Source of the DNA: Bacillota bacterium
Lineage (GTDB): Bacteria; Bacillota; UBA994; UBA5500
NCBI GenBank assembly: GCA_023436245.1
Contig: JAEZJZ010000060.1
Location: 1-15,959 of the forward strand
DNA: 15,959 bases
Reading direction: 5' to 3'
The notes beneath the pieces were generated by a model. The model saw only the letters and a list, made by a program, of their open reading frames with translations, ran no database searches and was not told the DNA's origin. The translations under genes were made by a program, and so were the position numbers. This document shows positions 7,865 through 14,377 of the stretch, in pieces. Within the stretch, counting starts at the first letter, position 1, and each line of letters begins with the position of its first letter.

Positions 7865-9535
7865 TCAAGTTCTATAGGCGCTGAGCGCTCGCCGGGCTGT
7901 TCCGGCCCGGGGCGCCCTGACCACCACTACGACCTCGCTGCCGGCCGGTAGTTTGACGACCCACTCCACCTTGCGTTGGGCGGATTGGCCTTCGGCGTAG
8001 CCGGGCAGATGCCCCAGCTCATGCTTGGCGGGGACAGAGAGAATCTGACCACCCTCGGGAAGCGTCAGTTCCACTGTCACCGGCTTAGCCACTTTGTTTC
8101 GCTCGGCTTGCGCGCTACCGGAGGTGCGCAGGTAACCGCCGTTTTTCACCGCTGCCGTCAAGCGGAAAGTGTCTTCGCCGATCTTTGTCAGCTTGGCTTC
8201 CGAGATTACCAGTCGCGGCAGAGTGGCTGCCTGCACTAGCGAGAAACGCATGTTCTTCTCGCACTCCTCCGCCAGCAGGCTGAGCGGCGGGTTCTGCCGC
8301 ACGGTCTTTGGCAACCAGCCACCGATCTCCACCTGGCCGAGCTCAGGGTGATCAAAGGAACGCCAGTCGACGAACCCACGACCCTGCAGCACCTCGTCGT
8401 TCCACTTCAGCAGCTTCAGTCCATCTTCTTCCTTTTGGGCTTCCGACAGTTGCAGAGTCTCCAGCATGCTACGTTTGGGTAGGCCCGCCTGCATTGCCAA
8501 GTCCCAGAGCTCTGTGGCATAGCAGAGGATACCTAGCTGGTCGTAGGCAAAGTCGATGAAGCTACCAGCGGATGGCTTGCTACGATCACGGGTGAAGCCC
8601 TCAAAGATGGAGATGCAGGGGTACTTGGTCAGCTCATGACCGCGTTCTCCCACCGCTTTGATGGCCTGCAAGTCAGGCTGCGGCATGGAGCTGTCGGTGC
8701 CGGTGCAGAAGGGGCGAAGAATCACGCCACCGGATGTATGATAGCTGAGAGCTCCCGCAATGTTCGGGTGCGCTAGCAGGAAGTCACCGACCGCCCGCGT
8801 CTCCGGCTCAGAGAACGGATAAGGACCGGATCCTGGCACCTCTGTGCGCCAGTGGGTGGGATAATTGCGGTTGAAGTCCAAGCCCCATTTGCTGGGTGTC
8901 GGTTTCAACTCATACCCGTCATAGCCAGCCACTCGGCCTTCTGGCAACAGGCGGTAGAAAGGGCCTTGGCGATCATTGGGGCCACGCTGAATCAGCAATC
9001 GGGCGTCCCGAGCAGAGGCTTTCCAATCACCGAGATCATCATCGCGGACACGCATGGTCAGAATATGCCCATCGCCGTCGACATCTTGCGGCTCCAGGCC
9101 ATTCCAGGAGGTTGGCTCAGGGAATGTCCACTCGCGCACGCTGCTGCGCAAGAGATGGGGACTGGTCAGATAGAGTTCAGCCCCATCCGGGCTGACTCGG
9201 GGCAACACATAGAAGACGATTTCGTCCATCAGCCTGGTGACCTGCTGCGAGCGGCCGTAATTGGTGAGCAGATGATTGATGGTATAAAGACAAACCGCCG
9301 AACCGGTTACCTCGCCAGCATGATGATTGCCGTCAAGATAGTAACCCGGTTTCGAGTCCGCCTCTCCGGTCGCCTGGCTGGTTATTTCCAGCAACCAAAG
9401 CTCCCTGCCCTGATGACTCTGGCCCACCGAGTAGAGCCGGCAAAGCTCTGGATAGGCCGCAGCAAATCGCTGCAGTTCCGCCGTTAGCTCTGCATAGGTG
9501 AGGTAGTGCTGATCTACAGTCTGATCCTGGCTCAT
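7865..9535 (-). CDS. M14 family zinc carboxypeptidase (paralog 2)
   Basis: Second M14 metallo-carboxypeptidase, 556 residues, collinear with the downstream gene from end to end. Zinc ligands are His72, Glu75 (HHAGEVTG) and His266 (SYHTSGG); Asn222-Arg223 (DFNRNYPTHW) is the substrate site; Glu342 (YATELWD) is the general base; PRVSPDGAE at 112-120 is the classic family motif, while paralog 1 has Cys in place of the Pro. A DVDGDG calcium-type loop occurs at 151-156. The C-terminal beta-rich domain is also shared. No signal peptide. The frame can be read from a GTG at 9544, but the ATG at 9535 is preferred because GGAGG lies 8 bases before it. It would be transcribed before paralog 1, with 122 bases between; whether both share one transcript is not evident. 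Both are likely products of tandem duplication followed by divergence. Confidence 0.9.
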   Translation of the reverse strand: MSQDQTVDQHYLTYAELTAELQRFAAAYPELCRLYSVGQSHQGRELWLLEITSQATGEADSKPGYYLDGNHHAGEVTGSAVCLYTINHLLTNYGRSQQVTRLMDEIVFYVLPRVSPDGAELYLTSPHLLRSSVREWTFPEPTSWNGLEPQDVDGDGHILTMRVRDDDLGDWKASARDARLLIQRGPNDRQGPFYRLLPEGRVAGYDGYELKPTPSKWGLDFNRNYPTHWRTEVPGSGPYPFSEPETRAVGDFLLAHPNIAGALSYHTSGGVILRPFCTGTDSSMPQPDLQAIKAVGERGHELTKYPCISIFEGFTRDRSKPSAGSFIDFAYDQLGILCYATELWDLAMQAGLPKRSMLETLQLSEAQKEEDGLKLLKWNDEVLQGRGFVDWRSFDHPELGQVEIGGWLPKTVRQNPPLSLLAEECEKNMRFSLVQAATLPRLVISEAKLTKIGEDTFRLTAAVKNGGYLRTSGSAQAERNKVAKPVTVELTLPEGGQILSVPAKHELGHLPGYAEGQSAQRKVEWVVKLPAGSEVVVVVRAPRAGTARRALSAYRT

Positions 9536-9667
9536 GTTCTTCACCTCCCAGAAGAATCTGAATATGTTCCTATGTTTTCTCTCCAGTGGCTGGTTTCCTG
9601 CCGGTGATGCGAGAATATTTCTGTGACAGAATGATTGCAGCGCCTGTGCGCCCCTTGGGCACGCGAA

Positions 9668-9693
9668 GAGGCAGGCCGCGCGCGACCTGCCTC
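9668..9693 (-). terminator. Hairpin downstream of the small membrane-protein gene
   Basis: Arms GAGGCAGG (9668-9675) and CCTGCCTC (9686-9693) form a perfect 8-base stem with a G+C-rich 10-base loop, 29 bases after the membrane-protein stop on the minus strand. Only two T residues follow on that strand, so this is a likely but not classical intrinsic terminator, separating that gene from the M14 pair. Confidence 0.45.
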
Positions 9694-9722
9694 CAAACTA
9701 TTCGACTTACCACACTGCTAGC

Positions 9723-10034
9723 CTAGAACACATCCTGCCACTCCACCAGATTGGATAGGTTAATGTAGCCCAGAAGCCCAATCGGAGCGCCCAACAGCCA
9801 AAGCCAGAGCATGACATCTCCCGAGAAAAGCAAGCCAAGGCCAAGCAATCCATGGGCAATGGCGAGTAGCCAATAACCAAACAGGTCCTTGCGCCTCGCC
9901 ATCAGCAGGAACCCGATAGTTGCACCCAAGTAGAGCAGCAGAAAGGCAACCCTTACTCCGGGCAGGATCAAGGCGAATATGAGCAAAGCCAACGTACCGA
10001 TGCCCAATGCACGCACTTTCAGCCTGTCTGCCAT
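9723..10034 (-). CDS. Small four-helix integral membrane protein, unknown function
   Basis: Not a family I recognise. The 103-residue protein starts MADRLKVRALGIG and has about four hydrophobic segments, near residues 9-26 (LGIGTLALLIFALILPG), 28-44 (VAFLLLYLGATIGFLLM), 50-70 (GYWLLAIAHGLLGLGLL) and 74-92 (VMLWLWLLGAPIGLLGYI), joined by very short loops such as ARRKDLF. The positive N-terminus and the ARRK loop suggest inside-facing positions. The frame continues upstream to 10214, but that extension is not membrane-like, and the ATG at 10034 has AAAGGTGG 6 bases upstream, so this start is chosen. Isolated between the malic enzyme and M14 genes, with a hairpin downstream and a weak promoter candidate upstream, so probably its own transcription unit. 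No function is inferred. Confidence 0.7.
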   Translation of the reverse strand: MADRLKVRALGIGTLALLIFALILPGVRVAFLLLYLGATIGFLLMARRKDLFGYWLLAIAHGLLGLGLLFSGDVMLWLWLLGAPIGLLGYINLSNLVEWQDVF

Positions 10035-10185
10035 AGTTACCACCTTTCCCAATTGGTCTGACTGCACCGCAATGGTGCCAGCGGGATACTCCTCCAATAT
10101 ATATCTATGGAGATCGGGCAGGAAATATTTGTGGATATTGGCTTGACCGTTGCGTTGGCAAACAAGAATACACCACGCCGCATCA

Positions 10186-10214
10186 AGTCTCAGCCCAACT
10201 GGTTTCGCTGTCAA
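10186..10214 (-). promoter_or_regulatory. Weak candidate promoter for the membrane-protein gene
   Basis: On the minus strand a perfect TTGACA -35 (10214-10209) is followed after 17 bases by GAGACT (10191-10186), which matches the -10 consensus at only three positions. It lies just past the malic enzyme stop and reads toward the membrane-protein gene with a leader of about 150 bases. Suggestive only. Confidence 0.25.
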
Positions 10215-10224
10215 TATGCCCTGA

Positions 10225-11397
10225 CTAGGCGCGCGCCACCCCGGTGGACCTGGCGGCGTCCGCTACGGCCGCCGCCGCACGCTCGACTACCCGGGCGTCA
10301 AACACATCCGGAATAACATATTCCGCGCTGAGGCCCTGCTCCTTGGCAACGGCGGCAATGGCGTGAGCAGCTGCCAGCTTCATCTGTTCGTTGATGCTCC
10401 TGGCCCGCACATCCAGGGCTCCACGGAAGACGCCCGGGAAAGCGAGCACGTTGTTGATCTGATTGGGGAAATCGCTGCGCCCGGTGCCGACAACCACTGC
10501 TCCGCCGGCCAACGCTTCCTCCGGCCAGATCTCCGGCACGGGATTAGCCATGGCAAAGACGATCGCCTTAGGGCTCATCAGAGCCACTAACTCCGTGGTC
10601 AGTACCCGGCCGGCCGAGACCCCGATGAACACATCTGCGCCAGCCAGCGCCTGCGCTAAGCCGCCCTGCACCTGACGAGGGTTGGTGATGGCCGCCATCT
10701 GTTCCTGCGCCGGGTTGTTGCCCTCTGCCCCCCGGTGAATGGTGCCATGACGGTCACAGAGGATGATATCCTGACAACCAGCAGTGAGCAGCAGATTGGC
10801 AATCGCCGTTCCAGCAGACCCGGCGCCGTTGATCACCACGCGACTCTCCGAAATAACCCGGCCCGTCACTTCCAGCGCGTTCAACAGGCCAGACAGCACC
10901 ACAATCGCTGTACCGTGCTGATCGTCATGGAACACTGGGATGTCCACCAGTTCCTGCAGACGCCGCTCAATCTCAAAGCAGCGCGGGGCAGCAATGTCCT
11001 CTAGGTTCACCCCGCCAAAACTAGGGGCCAACAACTTCACGGCCTGCACGATTTCATCCGCGTTCTGACTATCCAGGCAGATCGGAACAGCATCCACATC
11101 GGCAAACGACTTGAACAGGACTGCTTTGCCCTCCATCACTGGCATGGCAGCCTCCGGGCCGATGTTCCCCAGTCCGAGCACGGCAGAGCCGTCGGTGACT
11201 ATAGCCACAGTATTACCGCGATTGGTATAGGTATAAACCAGTTCACGATTCTGATGTATTTCCTTGCACGGTTCAGCCACCCCAGGGGTGTAGGCCAATG
11301 TCAGGTCCTGACGATTACGCAGAGGCACTTTGCTGGCGATAGTCAGCTTGCCTCTGTTTTGACGATGCAACTCCAGCGCTTGTTCTCGTAAATCCAA
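10225..11397 (-). CDS. Malic enzyme (decarboxylating malate dehydrogenase), YtsJ-like short form
   Basis: Oxidatively decarboxylates L-malate to pyruvate, CO2 and NAD(P)H in the cytoplasm. The 390-residue protein closely follows Bacillus YtsJ: LREQALELH..RGKL at the N-terminus, the catalytic Tyr36 in LAYTPGVAEPC, VTDGSAVLGLGNIGPEAAMPVMEGKAVLFK with catalytic Lys91, NLEDIAAP, metal-binding VFHDDQHGTA (Asp158, Asp159), nucleotide-binding GAGSAG at 191-196, and GTGRSDFPNQINNVLAFPG. No ACT or phosphotransacetylase-like extension is present. Cofactor preference (NAD or NADP) is not clear from the motif. The start is TTG at 11397, preceded by GAGGAGG at 8 bases; no ATG in frame fits better. A promoter at 11441-11468 gives a leader of roughly 40 bases, and two identical palindromic repeats lie further upstream. 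With pyruvate kinase it supplies pyruvate. Confidence 0.96.
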   Translation of the reverse strand: MDLREQALELHRQNRGKLTIASKVPLRNRQDLTLAYTPGVAEPCKEIHQNRELVYTYTNRGNTVAIVTDGSAVLGLGNIGPEAAMPVMEGKAVLFKSFADVDAVPICLDSQNADEIVQAVKLLAPSFGGVNLEDIAAPRCFEIERRLQELVDIPVFHDDQHGTAIVVLSGLLNALEVTGRVISESRVVINGAGSAGTAIANLLLTAGCQDIILCDRHGTIHRGAEGNNPAQEQMAAITNPRQVQGGLAQALAGADVFIGVSAGRVLTTELVALMSPKAIVFAMANPVPEIWPEEALAGGAVVVGTGRSDFPNQINNVLAFPGVFRGALDVRARSINEQMKLAAAHAIAAVAKEQGLSAEYVIPDVFDARVVERAAAAVADAARSTGVARA

Positions 11398-11440
11398 AAT
11401 GGCGCCTCCTCAACGTGGGCATTCTTTGCTGTCTCCCCCG

Positions 11441-11468
11441 ATAGTATGGGGTTACGCTTTCATGACAA
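11441..11468 (-). promoter_or_regulatory. Probable sigma-A promoter of the malic enzyme gene
   Basis: On the minus strand TTGTCA (11468-11463) and TACTAT (11446-11441) are 16 bases apart, matching five and four consensus positions. Transcription would begin near 11434, leaving about 37 bases to the TTG start with its GAGGAGG site. Confidence 0.5.
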
Positions 11469-11514
11469 TTCGACAGAAAACGCCTCTATTCCTGCGCAAT
11501 TTTGCAGTAATTTG

Positions 11515-11537
11515 GCGCAGCAACACGCCAGTGTTGC
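11515..11537. repeat. 23-base palindromic repeat, copy 1
   Basis: Identical over 23 bases to copy 2 at 11574-11596. The core GCAACACGCCAGTGTTGC is a perfect 7-base inverted repeat around a 4-base centre, preceded by GCGCA. The palindrome centre lies about 94 bases upstream of the predicted malic enzyme transcription start. Possible roles are a dimeric regulator binding site or an RNA hairpin. Confidence 0.75.
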
Positions 11538-11573
11538 GATCTCAACAAAGGCTGCCGAGAAGCGGTTGGCACC

Positions 11574-11596
11574 GCGCAGCAACACGCCAGTGTTGC
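11574..11596. repeat. 23-base palindromic repeat, copy 2
   Basis: Second identical copy, starting 59 bases after the first, with a 36-base unrelated spacer. Here one further flanking pair (A before, T after the core) extends the palindrome to 8 base pairs per arm. It ends two bases before the large hairpin that follows ybjQ. Confidence 0.75.
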
Positions 11597-11597
11597 T

Positions 11598-11635
11598 AGA
11601 GGCCCGCTTCCACCTGCCGGCGGAAGCGGGCCTCT
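11598..11635 (-). terminator. Strong hairpin after the YbjQ-family gene, probable terminator
   Basis: A 14-base perfect stem (AGAGGCCCGCTTCC / GGAAGCGGGCCTCT) with a 10-base loop begins 15 bases after the YbjQ-family stop on the minus strand. No T-run follows on either strand, so if it ends the purA-ybjQ transcript it does so by stability, with another factor, or as an RNA 3'-end protector. Confidence 0.55.
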
Positions 11636-11650
11636 CACTGCCTAGTGCGT

Positions 11651-11974
11651 TCAGTCAGCAACCACTACGGCGGTTCCGCTGACAGAGACCATCAGCATGC
11701 TGCCGGAACTGCCAACCACCTCGTAATCGATGTCGATGCCGATCACGGCATTGGCGCCGAGGGACGAGGCCCTCGCCGTCATCTCCTGCAGGGCGACCTT
11801 GCGAGCCTCATCCAGCTTCTCTTCGTAGGCAGAAGCGCGCCCGCCAAACACGTCGCTCAAGCCTGCCATGAAATCGCGAAAGACGTTGGCGCCCATGATG
11901 GTTTCTCCGGCCACTATACCCAGATAGTTGACGATCTTCTTCCCCTCAATCGTCGGTGTCGTTGTCATGATCAT
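11651..11974 (-). CDS. YbjQ/UPF0145 family protein
   Basis: Member of the YbjQ (UPF0145) family of small cytoplasmic proteins that form ring-like oligomers; described as putative heavy-metal-binding, but with no settled function. The 107-residue length and the sequence are typical: TIEGKKIVNYLGIVAGETIMGANVFRDF, then SAYEEKLDEARKVALQEM, then the conserved ASSLGANAVIGIDIDYEVVG and the final strand MLMVSVSGTAVVV. The start at 11974 is preceded by GGGGG at 8 bases; a second ATG two codons later is possible. It lies 64 bases after the purA stop on the same strand and may be carried on the purA transcript; a TATAAC in the gap has no well-placed -35. A large hairpin follows it. Confidence 0.9.
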   Translation of the reverse strand: MIMTTTPTIEGKKIVNYLGIVAGETIMGANVFRDFMAGLSDVFGGRASAYEEKLDEARKVALQEMTARASSLGANAVIGIDIDYEVVGSSGSMLMVSVSGTAVVVAD

Positions 11975-12038
11975 CCAGAATACCCCCTTGTTATACTGCT
12001 CAGTCTGCGCTCAAGGCTCGGCGCGGGGATGCGCAAAC

Positions 12039-13313
12039 CTACTCGTTGATCACAAACGTCTGTTCCCGCTTGGGACCGACGGAGACCACGCCGATGCGAG
12101 CCCCCACCAACTGTTCTATCCGCTGCAGATATCGCTGCGCGTTTTGCGGCAGGTCTGACAGTGAGCGCACACCGGTAGTGTCCGCCTGCCAACCCGGCAG
12201 AGTCTCGTAGACAGGCTGCGCAGCTTCAAGCAGGCGCGGATCTGGCATCTGCTCGCATACCTGACCATCTACGGAATAGCCGACGCAAAGTTTCACCTCG
12301 GCAAAGCCGTCCAGCACGTCCAAGTTGGTCAGTACCAGTCGGGTGAAACCATTGAGCATGTGCGCGTAACGTACGGCGACGGCGTCAAACCAACCACAAC
12401 GACGCGGTCTTCCGGTCGTTGCCCCATACTCGTTGCCGACCACCCGAATACGCTCCCCGGTCTCGTCAAACAGCTCACTAGGCATTGCACCTTTGCCGAC
12501 CGAGGTGGAATAGGCCTTGACTACGCCCAGCACGTCGGTTATGCGGTGAGGCGGGATGCCGGCGCCGACCGAAGCCCCTCCAGCGAGAGGGTTCGAGGAG
12601 GTGACATATGGATATGTGCCCCAGTCCAGGTCCTTCAAAGCGCCCAACTGGCCTTCCAAGAGGATCGCAGCGTCGCGCTGCAGCGCTTTGTGCAGTAATG
12701 GCAGGGTATCCTGAATGAAAGGCAGCAACGGCTGACACTTTGCCAGCACGGAAGAGGCTACGACCTCAGCGTCCAACGGCTCGTGTCCGTACAACGCCTG
12801 GAGCAGCACATTCTTCTCAGCCAACTGCAGGTTCACCTTCGCCCGGAAGACAACCGGATCAAACAGGTCACCCATCTGAATCCCTGCGCGTTTCACCTTA
12901 TCCACATAGCAGGGACCAATTCCTCGGAGCGTGGTGCCGAGGGACTGCTCGCCACGCGCCTGTTCTTCCAGCTTATCGAAAAGCACATGATACGGCATCA
13001 GCAAGTGGGCACGCGAAGAGATGACCAGGTTGGATGCGCCCACGCCCCGCTCGCCTAACGCCGCCAATTCCTCTAGCAAGACCGTTGGGCTGACCACCGT
13101 TCCAGTGCCGATCACACAGGTTGTGGCTGGGTTGAAGATGCCGCAGGGCACAAGGTGCAACTTGAACTCACCGAATTCGTTGACCACTGTGTGCCCGGCA
13201 TTATTGCCGCCCTGAAAACGCACGACCACGTCGGCTTGTGTGGCCAACCAGTCGACTATCTTTCCCTTTCCTTCGTCGCCCCACTGGGCGCCGACCACGG
13301 CAGTTACCGGCAT
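12039..13313 (-). CDS. purA: Adenylosuccinate synthetase
   Basis: Joins IMP and aspartate, using GTP, to make adenylosuccinate, the first committed step to AMP. The 424-residue length is normal. Motifs are QWGDEGKGK at 10-18 with Asp13, GNNAGHTV with the catalytic His41, GTTLRGIGPCYVDK at 126-139, GTYPYVTSSNPLAGG at 232-246, and ATTGRPRRCGW at 298-308. One region is unusual: the family motif EGAQG reads EGQLG at 220-224, so the position of the IMP-contacting glutamine (Gln224 in E. coli) is Leu223 with a Gln one residue earlier. ATG start at 13313 with a GGGGGG site 7 bases upstream. The promoter is at 13353-13381, interlocked with that of the divergent LysR-type gene, which suggests shared control. 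Most likely an active PurA of a divergent subgroup. Confidence 0.97.
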   Translation of the reverse strand: MPVTAVVGAQWGDEGKGKIVDWLATQADVVVRFQGGNNAGHTVVNEFGEFKLHLVPCGIFNPATTCVIGTGTVVSPTVLLEELAALGERGVGASNLVISSRAHLLMPYHVLFDKLEEQARGEQSLGTTLRGIGPCYVDKVKRAGIQMGDLFDPVVFRAKVNLQLAEKNVLLQALYGHEPLDAEVVASSVLAKCQPLLPFIQDTLPLLHKALQRDAAILLEGQLGALKDLDWGTYPYVTSSNPLAGGASVGAGIPPHRITDVLGVVKAYSTSVGKGAMPSELFDETGERIRVVGNEYGATTGRPRRCGWFDAVAVRYAHMLNGFTRLVLTNLDVLDGFAEVKLCVGYSVDGQVCEQMPDPRLLEAAQPVYETLPGWQADTTGVRSLSDLPQNAQRYLQRIEQLVGARIGVVSVGPKREQTFVINE

Positions 13314-13352
13314 GAGAAATCCCCCCTATCAGCTGTTTAGCGGCCAATACTC

Positions 13353-13381
13353 ATTCTAAAGCTTGCCAAAACATAATTCAA
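13353..13381 (-). promoter_or_regulatory. Sigma-A promoter of purA
   Basis: On the minus strand TTGAAT (13381-13376) and TAGAAT (13358-13353) are exactly 17 bases apart; the -10 matches five of six positions and the -35 four. Predicted start is near 13346, giving a leader of about 33 bases before the purA ATG. The -35 overlaps the left half of the operator-like inverted repeat at 13380-13411. Confidence 0.65.
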
Positions 13382-13390
13382 ATGCATAAT
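13363..13390 (+). promoter_or_regulatory. Sigma-A promoter of the LysR-type regulator gene
   Basis: TTGCCA (13363-13368) and CATAAT (13385-13390), each five of six consensus bases, are 16 bases apart. Transcription would begin near 13397, about 60 bases before the TTG start. It occupies nearly the same DNA as the purA promoter in the opposite orientation, so the two should be mutually exclusive. Confidence 0.6.
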
Positions 13391-13411
13391 GGTAATTGAA
13401 TTGATGCATTT
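13380..13411. promoter_or_regulatory. Operator-like inverted repeat in the purA/lysR divergent region
   Basis: AAATGCAT (13380-13387) and ATGCATTT (13404-13411) form a perfect 8-base inverted repeat with a 16-base spacer. A second inverted repeat, AATTCAA (13375-13381) and TTGAATT (13396-13402), is interleaved with it. The left halves overlap the purA -35 and the lysR -10, and the right halves fall at the predicted lysR start point: the placement expected for a LysR-type autoregulatory site. Confidence 0.55.
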
Positions 13412-13455
13412 CCAGCATCTTTCCGCAGATCGCGTCGGAAGAGGAGGCAACGACT

Positions 13456-14343
13456 TTGGAGATCACCCAACTGCGCACCTTTCTGGCCGTGGCCAAGCGC
13501 GGCAATCTGACCAAGGCGGCTCTGGATCTGCACCTCAGCCAACCGGCAGTCACCAGGCAGTTGCAGCGTCTAGAGCAATGGTGCGGGCTGCCGTTATTCG
13601 AGCGCCAAGGGAAAACAAGCCACCTGAGCGAGGCCGGCCAGGCACTGCTGAGCCATGCAGACCAGATAATGCAGACCATGGAAAACTGTGAGCGGGCACT
13701 ATCCGATCTGCGCTCAGGCGGACACGGGCGCTTAGTCCTGGGAGCAGGAGTCACCACAACCGCCTATACCCTGCCCAGCTTGATCCAGCAGTACAAACAG
13801 CGACTGCCGAACATTGAGCTATCGATTCAGACGGGAACCACTCAGGAGATTCTGCAACTGGTGCTCGATCGACAGGTCGACTTAGGATTTGTCACATCGC
13901 CTATCAAACATGCGGATTGTGTATCACGTCCGCTCTACAGCGACCGCATTGTGCTTGTCTCCGATGCGACGCTCCCCTTCGCCGGAATCAGCATCTCTCT
14001 CCGCGAACTGGCTGAACTTCCCCTCATCCTCTACACCCCGTCAGGTTTCCGCGATTTCGTGGAGAACGCTCTCAACCAGGCAAAGGTTCAGCCCAAGGTG
14101 GCGATGGAACTGGATAACATCGAGGGTATCAAGCGGATGGTGGCTGCAGACGTGGGCTATGCCTTCGTGCCGCGCAGCGCTGTGCTCGAGGAATTGCTGA
14201 ACGGAAGGTTGGCTGAAGTCCCGGTGCGAGGTCTGCCCGCGCTGCTCCGGCAGACCAGCCTGATCCGACTGCGCCACGCCGTCTCCAGGCCGTCCGTGAA
14301 CGCCTTCCTGGACGTCCTGGCCAGCCACTGGCCAGAAAAGTAG
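13456..14343 (+). CDS. LysR-type transcriptional regulator
   Basis: A 295-residue LysR-family regulator of standard length. The N-terminal winged helix-turn-helix (about residues 1-62) reads MEITQLRTFLAVAKRGNLTKAA...LSQPAVTRQLQRLEQWCGLPLFER, followed by a linker helix and a periplasmic-binding-protein-like effector domain (about 90-295) beginning GRLVLGAGVTT, with QTGTTQEILQLVLDRQVDLGF as the typical first-lobe segment. The start is TTG at 13456, supported by GAGGAGG 8 bases upstream. It diverges from purA, with fully overlapping promoters and an inverted repeat at 13380-13411, so autoregulation is likely and control of purA possible. The ligand cannot be deduced; no enzyme gene lies downstream on the same strand. 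A hairpin at 14357-14375 follows the stop. Confidence 0.93.
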   Translation: MEITQLRTFLAVAKRGNLTKAALDLHLSQPAVTRQLQRLEQWCGLPLFERQGKTSHLSEAGQALLSHADQIMQTMENCERALSDLRSGGHGRLVLGAGVTTTAYTLPSLIQQYKQRLPNIELSIQTGTTQEILQLVLDRQVDLGFVTSPIKHADCVSRPLYSDRIVLVSDATLPFAGISISLRELAELPLILYTPSGFRDFVENALNQAKVQPKVAMELDNIEGIKRMVAADVGYAFVPRSAVLEELLNGRLAEVPVRGLPALLRQTSLIRLRHAVSRPSVNAFLDVLASHWPEK

Positions 14344-14345
14344 CG

Positions 14346-14375
14346 AAAAAACAGAACCGCCGCCAATGGCAGCGG
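14346..14375 (-). terminator. Intrinsic terminator of the small unknown gene
   Basis: Read on the minus strand, the hairpin CCGC-T-GCC-ATT-GGC-G-GCGG (14375-14357, one mismatch) is followed by TTCTG and a run of six T (14351-14346). It starts 3 bases after the stop of the 14378 gene and supports transcription of that gene on the minus strand. The same hairpin may help end the convergent lysR transcript, although it has no T-run in that direction. Confidence 0.6.
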
Positions 14376-14377
14376 AT

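Noticed and set aside
11563..11576. CGGTTGGCACCGCG on the plus strand resembles the T-box sequence AGGGTGGNACCGCG (two mismatches)
   Set aside because: There is no plus-strand gene downstream for about 1.9 kb, no recognisable stem I or specifier loop upstream, and no following terminator with a T-run. Treated as chance similarity.
11515..11596. Possible minimal CRISPR array (23-base repeat, 36-base spacer)
   Set aside because: Only two repeats, a repeat shorter than usual, no cas genes or leader, and a position fitting upstream regulatory sites. Kept as a repeat pair, not called CRISPR.
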